Shown in pieces: positions 9,699 through 17,691 of a stretch of DNA of 64,000 nucleotides. Each line of letters starts with the position of its first letter. The stretch's first letter is position 1. The DNA comes from Aminivibrio pyruvatiphilus (GTDB lineage Bacteria > Synergistota > Synergistia > Synergistales > Aminobacteriaceae). The stretch lies in assembly GCF_004366815.1 (NCBI RefSeq), contig NZ_SORI01000011.1, positions 24,812-88,811 of the forward strand. The letters are read 5' to 3'. The position numbers were made by a program, and so were the translations under genes. Under the pieces are notes generated by a model, which saw only the letters and a program-made list of their open reading frames with translations, was not told the DNA's origin and did not search any database.

Positions 9699-10508
9699 TC
9701 ATCCTGTCGAGGACGGCCAGTCGTGCGCTTCCCGTTTTTTTTGTGTATCCCGGGAAAGATACAGTTTCACCTCGGGCACCTCCGCCTCGGGGTGGACCGA
9801 CGAGTACCATTCCGTTGAAAGGATGCTGTATCCTTCCGTCTCGGCGGAAATGACCCACCGTCCGTCCTCGAGGCTGAAGATGCATCCTCCGTCGTCGTCC
9901 GTCTTCTTTGTTTCGGATGCCGGCTGTCCGGGACGTCCCGCAGAGACGGCCACCCCCGCCAGGGGAGCTTCGCTGACGAGATCGACACAGATGATCTTCA
10001 TAGAGCCTTTTTTCGGGGTCAGGTAGAGAAGGGTTTCCCTTGTCCTTTCTCCGGCGAGGATTTCCGTTTCAAGAGGCCTGTACCCGTCGGCGGATATCCT
10101 CAGCGCTCTCCTCCCGGGAGCGGTCAGGGCGGCGGGTCCGCCGTTGACGGAGAAGGAAATGTCCCGATTCCAGCCGTCATCCTTTGAAAGATCGCTGGTC
10201 CTGAGAATTGCGGTGACGCTCCCCACCTCCTTTTCCGATATGGCGTCCAGGATCCTGAGCCGTATTTTCCCCAGGGGGGGATAGAGGTCCAGGCGCTGCT
10301 CCCATCCCTCGGTTATCCTGAAGGGAAATTCCGATGAACTCCAGCTCTGTCCTTCCACAAAACACCGTGCCAGGTAATCGCCGGGAAGCAGCGCCAGGGA
10401 ATAGCGGGCCGAGGCATCGCTTTGTACCGTGTACTTTTCATTTCCCTTGATGATATCGATCAGGCATCCGGGTACGGGCTCGCCGGTTACCCTGTCGAAA
10501 ACCCGTCC
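9699..10508 (-). pseudogene. Middle part of the split giant surface protein
   Basis: This stretch is in the same frame as the gene ending at 10509 and follows its TAG stop directly: the codons after TAG read GRVFDRVTGEPVPG, which is the first strand of a carboxypeptidase-regulatory-like module. The same module type occurs just before the stop as GKVADRITGSPLSG. It encodes about three such beta-sandwich modules and ends at 9699 after a frameshift: the last ~14 codons past the A8 run (9735-9742) are out of frame with the continuing protein. The first possible start (GTG 10358) would cut the first module in half, so an independent gene is unlikely. Confidence 0.65.
9735..9742 (-). other. A8 run at the frame change (possible slippage site)
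   Basis: On the minus strand the upstream frame reads CAA AAA AAA CGG. The continuing protein frame is the -1 frame, ACA AAA AAA ACG. The heptamer A AAA AAA matches the X XXY YYZ pattern for -1 slippage, and an extra A added by RNA polymerase would give the same fusion. A missing base in a true A9 run is an equal or better explanation. Confidence 0.55.
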
Positions 10509-13500
10509 CTAGACCATTCCTGTTCCCTCTCCCTTGCCGAGGGGAAGGAGGGCTATGGGGAATTCGGCCCTGTCCTCCGGACCGATAACGGCCTCTGCCG
10601 TGAAGATGTTGAAACCTTCCGCAGAAGCCTCGATGCTGTACCGTCCGTCAGGGAGAGCAATCTCAAAAACGCCGTTTCCGTCGGTTTTTCCCCTGAAGGA
10701 GGAGCCCCCGAGATGAAATTCGACCTCGCTCCCGGAGAGCGGAGAGCCTGTGATGCGGTCGGCGACCTTTCCCTTGATGGGGTAGGGCCTGCCGGTGTAG
10801 GTGAATGGTGCGCTTCCTACACCGACGATGGTCCCCCTGAGAACGAGAAACGCCTGGAGAGAGCATTCTCCCGAGAACGTGTTTTCCGGAAGGAGAATCT
10901 CGAAGGGAACGGCTGCACCTTCCTCCGATACTTCAAAACCGATTTCCTTGTCCAGGGGAGTTCTTCCTGCAGAATCAGCGGCCTTGATCCTCAAAGTGCC
11001 TGTTCCTTTCGCCCTGAAGGGATTTTTGAAGGAAACCTCGCCCTTCAGCGCGCTTCCCTCCGGGAAGGTTTGACCTGAAAGGAGGACGGAAATTTCAGCG
11101 GACGGGCTCTTCGTATAGAATCCTTTCGATACTGTGCTCATTTTCTCGCCTGTCCGGCCGTCAAAGACATCGACCCACAGCCTGTCGATTCCGTCGGTAT
11201 TCACGATAGGTATGGAGAGGTTTATTGTCTCCCGCGACCCCGGTTTCAGGGCCAGGGTGTTCGATCCGGCGTATTTTTCTTTCTCCGTTCCCGGCGCGCT
11301 TCCGTAGTTGTGGGGGAACCTCCAGTCGACCCGAACCGTCTTTTCAGCTGCCCCCCGGTTCCAGAGGAGAATGGAGAACCGTCCTTCCGCTCCCCTGATA
11401 TAGTTCTCCAGGTCGCTGGCCACCGATGCGCTCACGCCGTCCCTTTGCCCGTCTTCAGCACCAGAAAGGCCTCCAGGGAGGATGCTCAGTCCGAAGCGTG
11501 TTCTTGGGAAAACCACTCCTGTTTTCTTTCCCGATCCGTCGGCGAAAACGCCGCCGAGCCGATAAAAGCCGGGGAGCCCCGGGAGGGGAAGTTCAAGTTC
11601 GTCACTCGAAACCGTTTGGGAAGGGACTTCTATCTCGGCACCGTCCGGGCCGAGAAGAAGGGGCGCAAAGGAAACCCCGCGCTCGCCTGTTTCGGGTCCC
11701 GGCAGGGGAACGCGGACGGTTTTGCCCGCATGGGGGAGGACGGGGGCGTTGTCAAGAAGGAAGGAGATCAGATCCCTGAAGAAGAGCCTTTCATGAACGG
11801 TCCCCTGGTGGTTGCCGGCCGCCCAGTCCAGGTACAGGGTCGAAAGTACGACCCGTCCTTTGCCCCAGGGGAAGGAGATCATGCAGGGCTGGTCGTTTTT
11901 AGTTCTCGAAAGCCAGATTTCGCTTTCGGCGGGGTAGTCGAGGAAATATCCGTCCACGTTGAAATCCGGCGTATGGGTCGTCATGGAGCAGAAGGCCCCG
12001 TTCGAAGCGGTGATCCGGGCGGAGGCGTACTGGCAGCTCTGGTCTTCCGCGAATCCGTAGGCGGTCACCTTTCCGGGCAGAACGGCATATTCTTTCCCGA
12101 GCTGCTGGGAGAAAGCGAGGAGGGTTCCTCCAGAGGAGACGAATTTCTCCACCGCGTTCCGGAAGGTCTCCGAGAGGCTCCAGTCGGACAGGGATCCGCT
12201 CGGGAGAATGAGCAGCCTGAATTTCGCAAGGGACTCGCCGGCGTCAACAGGCTGCAGGAGTGTCGCGGGTTCCGTTCCGCCGAGGAGGGCCGCCGCTCCC
12301 CTTGCGTACCCCGAGGAAAGGATCGCTACGTCTGGTGTCTCCGCGACTGTCTTCAGGAGATCCCTGTAGATTTCTTCCGCGGCAGCTCCCTGCTCTTCGG
12401 AGAAAGGAGCCTCGAAGGTCACCCGCTCACCGGATTTCGAGCCCTGTAGAAAGGCCCCCAGTGTTTCCGGGCCCAACGGTTCGGAAAAGGCGCCCCTGTT
12501 CCGGGAAGAAAGGAAATCCATGACGAAGGCGTTTCCCTTTTCCGCCGCCCGGAGGTAGAGGCCCAGCTCCTGGGGAGGAAGGGCGAGCATGGCTTCTCCG
12601 ATGTTGTCGTTGTCGTCTGGATTGTCCGCCCCGGGAGAACCGAAGGTAATGCCGAGTTCCTTCGCTCTCCTGTCCTTGTACTCCTTCATCCATTTCCACA
12701 GGTCTTTCCCCGCGGGAGTCTTCATGATCTTTTCAAGGGCTTCCCTGTCGTCGAGGATGGGCTTGAAGATCCTGTAGTATTTCCAGCGGTTTTTCTCCCA
12801 TATAGGGGGGAGAGGACCCCCGATGACATGGGTCATGAGGTCGGAGAGAGGTTTGTAGGCCGTATCGAGCCGCTGCTTCATGTCCAGCGCCCGCTGGGCG
12901 GCTTTCCGGGCGTCAAGGAGGTCGCCGACCAGTCCGTATCCTTCCGAGATCGCCTCGGCGCCGGAGATGAGCGGCCCCACAGTCACGGATTTCCCGAACT
13001 CCCAGGCAGCGTAGGCACCCGCCCAGACAGCGGGAGGCAGGAGCCATTCCTTCCCCTCCCGCAGGTCCTTGAGGTACTGTTCCCGGGTGGAGAGCCCGAT
13101 CTGCTCTCCCATCTGGATCAGCCCGGGAATGCCGAAAAAGGTCGCCACCCCGTACCCTATGCCTTTCCCGACAGTGAGCAAGCCGAAATTCTCCGGATCC
13201 TCCCGTGCGGCCTTGTCAAGATAGTCGGAATACGCCTTGAGGGATTCGTATCCCTGGTAGACCAAAAGTATGCCCGTTCCGACCTTCACCAGCTTCGACG
13301 GAGGAGGGGGCGTTGGAGTCGCCGGTTTTTGGGGAAGTTGAGGCTTGATCACCTTCGGTACTGTTCTCTTTGTCCCCGGCGCCGTTTTGTCCGCAAACTG
13401 ACTCCTGGTCATGGTTTTGCCCGTTTTCAGGTCCGTTACCGTGCCGTCAGGATTTAGCCGCACCTGCTGTTTCGTGATCTTTCCCCCGATTTCCGGGGCC

Positions 13501-14657
13501 TTTTCCGCAATGTTTCTCAGGGTCTCACCGTTGCTTTTCGAGATTGTATGGAGCTCGTCCGTCAGTTTTCTCCAGGTCTTCTGGTCGGCTTTGGACATGG
13601 GGGGCTTTTTGTTCAGTATTTCCGTGAGTTCCTTCACTTTTCCGTCCGTGATCTTCTGGCTCTGCCTCTGGGCCTTCTGGTAGGACTTCGACAGGGAATC
13701 CTGGGCTTTATCGAGCCACTGCCGGATCTTTTTGTTTTTCACCTCCGGGGGATCGTTGGGGCTTGTTATACCCGCTTCCTCCCAGCTTCTTCCCTTCCGC
13801 AGGTTCTCCGCCTGCCTGGCGAATTCGGCCGCTTCACCCTTTTTCGGAGTCGTGCCCGTCCATTCCATGGCCTTCTTTACGCTTTTGCCGATGGTTTTGG
13901 AATCGATCTCCCCGGCAGCGGGATTCTTTCCGATCCCTGCCTCCATCGCTTTTTTCACGTTGTCGAGGACCGCACCGGCGGGGTCTTTCGCGCCCACCTT
14001 GCCGCCTGAGGTCTCGAAGAGCCCGCCAGCGGTGGAAAAGGTATCTTCAGCACCTGCCCGGGACGTCACCCAGTTCCGCCATTCCGGGCTTCCGGTCCTC
14101 AGGTTCGGGGGGGTCTCCCAGATCACGAGCTTCTTTGCGGGATCCACGTACCGTCCGGGAACGTTCGGGTCAGGACGGATGGAATAGCCCTTCGAGTTGA
14201 GCTGGTCCGCAAGCTTTTTCGCGCTCCCGGGCTTCATCTCCGTCAGGTCGATGTCGCTTGAAGGAGTTTTGGGAGCGCTCCCGGAGTTGAGAAACTCCTT
14301 TTCCATCCCGGAGGACTTGATTGCGTCCTTGATCTCGGTGAACCGGCCGTCACGGTTTTTGTAGGTTGTCCGAACGCCGTCGGACGCCTTCTGGAAATCA
14401 TTCAGCCATTTTTTCCGTGCGGAGCTGAAGCTCCCTTCATCGGAAAACTGTCCCCTTTGGGGTTCGGAGGCCGCAAAATTATCCCGTACTTTGCCCAGTT
14501 CGCTCAGCATCTCCTCCTCGAGGGATGCTCCGAGTGCCTGTCCGCCGAAGGAGAAGAGATGAAGGGCGAGGAGGGTGAACAGGAAAAAGAGAGAGAAAAA
14601 TTTCCCGTAATGCCTCGTTTCCGCTGTCTTCAATTCCTTCACTTCCCTTCGGTCCAT
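10509..14657 (-). CDS. Large secreted surface protein, N-terminal part (ends at an in-frame TAG)
   Basis: A 1,382-residue frame with an N-terminal signal sequence (hydrophobic FFSLFFLFTLLALHLF, likely cleavage after GQALGA). Residues ~100-190 include GSAPKTPSSDIDL, which resembles a nucleotidyltransferase-like motif. A lysine-rich helical region, a PTPPPP linker and hydrophobic helices follow. Residues ~800-1000 look like a glutamine-amidotransferase-like/ThuA-like fold (LLILPSGSLSDW, FVSSGGTLLAFS, WGKGRVVLSTLYLDWAAG). Ig-like domains and one complete carboxypeptidase-regulatory-like module come last. It starts 19 nt inside the upstream TPR gene, so it is translationally coupled. It ends at TAG 10509-10511, after which the homologous protein sequence continues in frame. 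Function unknown; an envelope or adhesin role is inferred. Confidence 0.8.
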   Translation of the reverse strand: MDRREVKELKTAETRHYGKFFSLFFLFTLLALHLFSFGGQALGASLEEEMLSELGKVRDNFAASEPQRGQFSDEGSFSSARKKWLNDFQKASDGVRTTYKNRDGRFTEIKDAIKSSGMEKEFLNSGSAPKTPSSDIDLTEMKPGSAKKLADQLNSKGYSIRPDPNVPGRYVDPAKKLVIWETPPNLRTGSPEWRNWVTSRAGAEDTFSTAGGLFETSGGKVGAKDPAGAVLDNVKKAMEAGIGKNPAAGEIDSKTIGKSVKKAMEWTGTTPKKGEAAEFARQAENLRKGRSWEEAGITSPNDPPEVKNKKIRQWLDKAQDSLSKSYQKAQRQSQKITDGKVKELTEILNKKPPMSKADQKTWRKLTDELHTISKSNGETLRNIAEKAPEIGGKITKQQVRLNPDGTVTDLKTGKTMTRSQFADKTAPGTKRTVPKVIKPQLPQKPATPTPPPPSKLVKVGTGILLVYQGYESLKAYSDYLDKAAREDPENFGLLTVGKGIGYGVATFFGIPGLIQMGEQIGLSTREQYLKDLREGKEWLLPPAVWAGAYAAWEFGKSVTVGPLISGAEAISEGYGLVGDLLDARKAAQRALDMKQRLDTAYKPLSDLMTHVIGGPLPPIWEKNRWKYYRIFKPILDDREALEKIMKTPAGKDLWKWMKEYKDRRAKELGITFGSPGADNPDDNDNIGEAMLALPPQELGLYLRAAEKGNAFVMDFLSSRNRGAFSEPLGPETLGAFLQGSKSGERVTFEAPFSEEQGAAAEEIYRDLLKTVAETPDVAILSSGYARGAAALLGGTEPATLLQPVDAGESLAKFRLLILPSGSLSDWSLSETFRNAVEKFVSSGGTLLAFSQQLGKEYAVLPGKVTAYGFAEDQSCQYASARITASNGAFCSMTTHTPDFNVDGYFLDYPAESEIWLSRTKNDQPCMISFPWGKGRVVLSTLYLDWAAGNHQGTVHERLFFRDLISFLLDNAPVLPHAGKTVRVPLPGPETGERGVSFAPLLLGPDGAEIEVPSQTVSSDELELPLPGLPGFYRLGGVFADGSGKKTGVVFPRTRFGLSILPGGLSGAEDGQRDGVSASVASDLENYIRGAEGRFSILLWNRGAAEKTVRVDWRFPHNYGSAPGTEKEKYAGSNTLALKPGSRETINLSIPIVNTDGIDRLWVDVFDGRTGEKMSTVSKGFYTKSPSAEISVLLSGQTFPEGSALKGEVSFKNPFRAKGTGTLRIKAADSAGRTPLDKEIGFEVSEEGAAVPFEILLPENTFSGECSLQAFLVLRGTIVGVGSAPFTYTGRPYPIKGKVADRITGSPLSGSEVEFHLGGSSFRGKTDGNGVFEIALPDGRYSIEASAEGFNIFTAEAVIGPEDRAEFPIALLPLGKGEGTGMV

Positions 14658-15592
14658 TCAGCAAGAACTGAACGCACATAGACAGCCTTTTCCGTGTCCT
14701 GGGAAAAGGCTTCCGCTGCCAGCCTCATCGTTTCCCCTGCTTCCGGCAGCTCTTCCATCCCGTGGAGGATTACCCCAAGGCAGAAAAGGGCGGTGCCGTT
14801 GGGCTCCACGGATGAAAGGTACTTTCGAAAGAACTGCTCTCCCCGGGGAAGGCCGTTTTCAAGAAAATAGGCGGCACCGAGGAGGGATGCCGTCCGGAAG
14901 TCGAGCAGAGCCGGCTTTTCGGAAACCGCCCTTTCCAGGTTATCTATCGCCAGTGCGAAGGACCTGTTTTGGTGCTGCAGAATACCGAGGAGAAGCCGTG
15001 CTTCGGAGTACGAGGGGTCAAGTTCCAGCGTTCCTGAAGCCGCCTCTTCCGCAAGCTCCAGGGTGAAGGGGTTCGGGCCGAAGGCCGCGTAGACCTGGGC
15101 GACGAGGAAAAGAAAATCCGGTTCATCAGGGGCGAGTTCCGCCGCTGAAAGGGCATTGGCCAGGGCAAGGTACAGAGGGTTATCCAGGCCTTTTTCTGAA
15201 GGAGTCTTTCTTTCGCCGGACTTCAGGGAATCCAGTATGGATGAGGCTTTACGTGCCCTCAGTATGGCGAGGGTGAGTACGTTCGGCTCATCAGGGTTTT
15301 CCATGGCCGCCGCAAGGGCCTTTTCTTCCCCGGGACTGAGCGGGTATGCCAGGTCGAGGCTGTCAAATTCTTCCTGCTCCGGTTCCGTCCCGAACACGTC
15401 CCCGGCGGAAGCGAAGATGTCGCTGTCCCGTCCGCTGAAGAAATCAGGCCTGTCGTCCTCGGGTATTTCTTCCTCGAGAATGAATTCCTCTTCCACGGTC
15501 ACCGTTTCATCTGCCGCTGACGCCTCCTGAAGCGGCATCGAAAAAAGCAGCAGCGCCGCAAGAACAGACACAGTCAACTGCATTGCGATCAT
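14639..15592 (-). CDS. Secreted tetratricopeptide-repeat protein
   Basis: A protein of about 317 residues with a signal peptide (MIAMQLTVSVLAALLLFSMP, then an ASAA cleavage region), an acidic low-complexity segment (EEEFILEEEIPEDDRPD), and a C-terminal half of TPR-like helical pairs (for example LFLVAQVYAAFGPNPFTLELAEEA and ARLLLGILQHQNRSFALAIDNLERA). I chose the ATG at 15592, which gives a clean signal peptide; the frame is open for nine more codons upstream and ATG 15583 is also possible. It overlaps the start of the giant surface-protein frame by 19 nt, so the two probably act together, perhaps in envelope assembly (inference). Confidence 0.75.
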   Translation of the reverse strand: MIAMQLTVSVLAALLLFSMPLQEASAADETVTVEEEFILEEEIPEDDRPDFFSGRDSDIFASAGDVFGTEPEQEEFDSLDLAYPLSPGEEKALAAAMENPDEPNVLTLAILRARKASSILDSLKSGERKTPSEKGLDNPLYLALANALSAAELAPDEPDFLFLVAQVYAAFGPNPFTLELAEEAASGTLELDPSYSEARLLLGILQHQNRSFALAIDNLERAVSEKPALLDFRTASLLGAAYFLENGLPRGEQFFRKYLSSVEPNGTALFCLGVILHGMEELPEAGETMRLAAEAFSQDTEKAVYVRSVLAEWTEGK

Positions 15593-15662
15593 CTCGCTTT
15601 CACCCGGAAACGGGCACACTGAAAACGTCAGAAAAAAGAGAACAGGCGGAAAGATGCTTCAT

Positions 15663-15668
15663 ATTATA
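15663..15668 (-). promoter_or_regulatory. -10 element (TATAAT) for the TPR / surface-protein operon
   Basis: A perfect TATAAT on the minus strand, 5 nt beyond a 16-bp hairpin and about 70 nt upstream of the TPR start. No clear -35 was found because the hairpin occupies that space. Confidence 0.4.
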
Positions 15669-15670
15669 CA

Positions 15671-15706
15671 ACAGAAGCGGGAGCCTCCTCAGGCTCCCGC
15701 TTCTGT
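15671..15706 (-). terminator. 16-bp hairpin after the M48 peptidase gene
   Basis: Perfect inverted repeat, 15671-15686 with 15691-15706, loop CCTC, 30 nt past the stop of the M48 gene. No long T run follows (TTGTATAAT). Confidence 0.65.
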
Positions 15707-15736
15707 AAACAGTGTCCCTTGTGCGGGGTTATTCCG

Positions 15737-16366
15737 TCATTTCCGGGGTTCAATAGCCGATGCGTTGTTTCTCAGGCGAAGAAGGCGCCTGTCCGTTGGA
15801 GGATGGGAATTGAAACCGTTCGGGGAGGTCTTGAATCCGGCGGCCTTCATTTTCTCCATTGCCCGGACGAGCCCCCACGGACTGTACCCGGCGGCGGAAG
15901 CCGTCCTGATGCCGTAATCGTCCGCGGCCACTTCCTGTTCCCTGCTGAAGCCCGATTCGGCCAGGGCCATGCCCACCCCTCCGGCAATCTCCCGGGCCGC
16001 GTTTCCTTCAAGTGCATGGAAAAGGAGCCCCCAGAGCAGGCTGCGCCCGACGGAGCTGTTGTAATGTCCCAGCTGGATATGCCCCGCTTCGTGGGCGAGA
16101 ATACCCGCGATCTCGTCTTCGTGGTCGAGTATGGCCATCAGCCCGGTGGTGACATGGACCGAGTGATTCCCGGGCGAAAACTTCACCCAGGCGTTGGGTT
16201 CTTTTTTGTTCTCGAAATTGACCGGCTTATGCTCGATTCCAGCCGCTGCGGAAATGTTCTTCCAGGCACGGTTAACCGCGGCCTGGTCAATGGCTGCTTC
16301 CAGTGTTCCCGTGAAAAGAAGGGCCAGGAGAGAAACGGCGGGAAGGAGTCTCCATGCTTTTTTCAC
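15737..16366 (-). CDS. M48 family secreted metallopeptidase
   Basis: A 209-residue zinc protease with an N-terminal signal peptide (LLPAVSLLALLFTGTLEA). The zinc site is visible as HEAGH within GILAHEAGHIQLGH, with the third ligand in SREQEVAADDYG, as in BepA/Oma1-like M48 peptidases. A C-terminal SHPPTDRRLLRL is also typical of M48. The start is GTG at 16366 after GGAGGAGAACGAT. It is shorter than BepA because it has no TPR domain; a separate TPR protein is encoded just downstream, which may be a functional counterpart (inference). Likely periplasmic quality control. Confidence 0.88.
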   Translation of the reverse strand: MKKAWRLLPAVSLLALLFTGTLEAAIDQAAVNRAWKNISAAAGIEHKPVNFENKKEPNAWVKFSPGNHSVHVTTGLMAILDHEDEIAGILAHEAGHIQLGHYNSSVGRSLLWGLLFHALEGNAAREIAGGVGMALAESGFSREQEVAADDYGIRTASAAGYSPWGLVRAMEKMKAAGFKTSPNGFNSHPPTDRRLLRLRNNASAIEPRK

Positions 16367-16475
16367 ATCGTTCTCCTCCTTTCTTCGGGGAAAAGTTCCC
16401 GGGATTGTCTTTCAAACTTCGTTCCTTTTTGAAATTCTTGCCTATTTTTTCCCTGCAGGAAAGGGGAGAATTACG

Positions 16476-16481
16476 TATAAT
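16476..16481 (+). promoter_or_regulatory. -10 element directly before the threonine-synthase-like gene
   Basis: A perfect TATAAT ends only 8 nt before the ATG at 16490, so transcription would begin at or within a base or two of the start codon. No ribosome-binding sequence lies between. The -35 position is not well matched. Confidence 0.45.
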
Positions 16482-16489
16482 ATCCTATT

Positions 16490-17650
16490 ATGACTGATGA
16501 CGGCAAAATGATGCTTCAGTGCTCTCTCTGCGGTGCAGCGGTCCGGGAAGACAGCCTGCTGTGGCGGTGCGGCTGCGGGGCTCCTTTCAAGGCGGACTTC
16601 GGCGGCATTCCCCCCATGAACAGAAAACGGATACGTTCCGGTGAACAGGGGATGTGGCGTTATGGGGCCTCCCTTCCCCTGGAAAGACCGGAGGAGAAGG
16701 TGTCCTTCGGTGAGGGATGGACCCCCCTTGTCCGGGAAGAGTGGAACGGCATGAAACTCTTCCTGAAGCTCGACTTTGCCTGTCCTACAGGCTCCTACAA
16801 GGACCGGGGGATGGCCTACCTGGTGAGCAGACTGAGGGACCAGGGAATCCATGAGGTTATAGAGGATTCTTCCGGAAACGCGGGAGCCTCCATGGCGGCC
16901 TACTGCGCCCGGGCCGGCATACGGTGCCGTGTTTTCGTGCCCTCCTACACCTCAGAGGGAAAGTGTGTCCAGGTTGCCTCCTACGGGGCGGAACTTGAAA
17001 GGGTACCCGGAACCAGGGAGGATACGACCAGGGCAGCCGAGAAGGCCGCGGAGACCGCATTTTACGCAAGCCACAACTGGAGTCCCTGGTTCGCCCACGG
17101 GATCAAGACCTTTGCTTTTGAACTGTGGGAACAGCTGGGATTCACCGCCCCGGATGCGGTCCTTCTTCCTGCCGGCCAGGGGAGCCTCGTTCTCGGCTGT
17201 GCCCTTGCCTTCGAAGAACTGCTCTCAAGCGGGGAAATAGAAACCCTTCCGAAGATATTCGCCCTTCAGCCGAAGAACTGCGCCCCCCTGGAAGAAGCGT
17301 TCAGGGAAGGAAAACCCATTCCCGGAAAAGTGCGGAAAACGGAAACCATCGCAGAAGGTATCAGCTCCGCGGAACCTGTTCGGGGGAGAGAAGTCCTCGA
17401 AGCGGTGAGAAAAAGCGGAGGCGCCGTCCTTTCCTTTTCCGACAGGGAAATCTGGGACGGTTTTGTCAAGCTCGCCCGAAGAGGTTACTTTGTCGAACCC
17501 ACGAGCGCCATCGTTGCGGCGGCGGCGGAACGGCTTTCCCGTGACGGCGGGGTGGGAAGGAGAGATACGGTGGCGGCGGTTCTTACCGGGTCAGGGCTCA
17601 AGGGGAGCGGAAAGATTCTCTCCCTTTTTGCCTCCCCGCCGGAGGACTGA
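16490..17650 (+). CDS. Threonine synthase-like PLP enzyme
   Basis: A 386-residue fold-type II PLP enzyme. The N-terminus is a zinc ribbon (CSLCG ... CGCG), often found in threonine synthases of this branch. The PLP lysine is in CPTGSYKDRG and the substrate loop is EDSSGNAGASMAAY; a glycine-rich phosphate loop follows at LLPAGQGSLV, with a C-terminal VLTGSGLKG. The reaction would be O-phosphohomoserine to threonine, but related stand-alone proteins may have other beta-elimination or replacement roles. No Shine-Dalgarno sequence is present and a TATAAT is 8 nt upstream, so the mRNA may be leaderless. Not obviously linked to hom or thrB here. Confidence 0.82.
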   Translation: MTDDGKMMLQCSLCGAAVREDSLLWRCGCGAPFKADFGGIPPMNRKRIRSGEQGMWRYGASLPLERPEEKVSFGEGWTPLVREEWNGMKLFLKLDFACPTGSYKDRGMAYLVSRLRDQGIHEVIEDSSGNAGASMAAYCARAGIRCRVFVPSYTSEGKCVQVASYGAELERVPGTREDTTRAAEKAAETAFYASHNWSPWFAHGIKTFAFELWEQLGFTAPDAVLLPAGQGSLVLGCALAFEELLSSGEIETLPKIFALQPKNCAPLEEAFREGKPIPGKVRKTETIAEGISSAEPVRGREVLEAVRKSGGAVLSFSDREIWDGFVKLARRGYFVEPTSAIVAAAAERLSRDGGVGRRDTVAAVLTGSGLKGSGKILSLFASPPED

Positions 17651-17691
17651 ATGAAAAGACGGCATTCCCCTTTGCCGGGAAGGGATCTGCC

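Larger units (their letters stand above)
6049..9742 (-). pseudogene. C-terminal part of the split giant surface protein (repeat region and MG2-like domains)
   Basis: About 1,230 codons that continue the protein begun at 14657 but in the -1 frame; the frame is open upstream to 9885, yet before the A8 run at 9735-9742 it encodes only out-of-frame sequence. In order it encodes CarboxypepD_reg-like beta-sandwich modules (for example around LDRMTGSPVTGASVEV), five tandem 80-residue repeats, two more carboxypeptidase-regulatory-like modules, and a C-terminal series of immunoglobulin-like/alpha-2-macroglobulin-like segments (EKQQYEAGETVRIRISG). There is no signal peptide or plausible start of its own, so secretion would require fusion to the upstream parts. 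It ends in TAG at 6049-6051. It could be a decayed gene, an assembly homopolymer error, or a product made by slippage. Confidence 0.65.

Noticed and set aside
10509..10511. TAG read as pyrrolysine
   Set aside because: No pylS/pylT-like genes are in the window, the residue position falls in a module edge with no special role, and a simple nonsense change explains it better.
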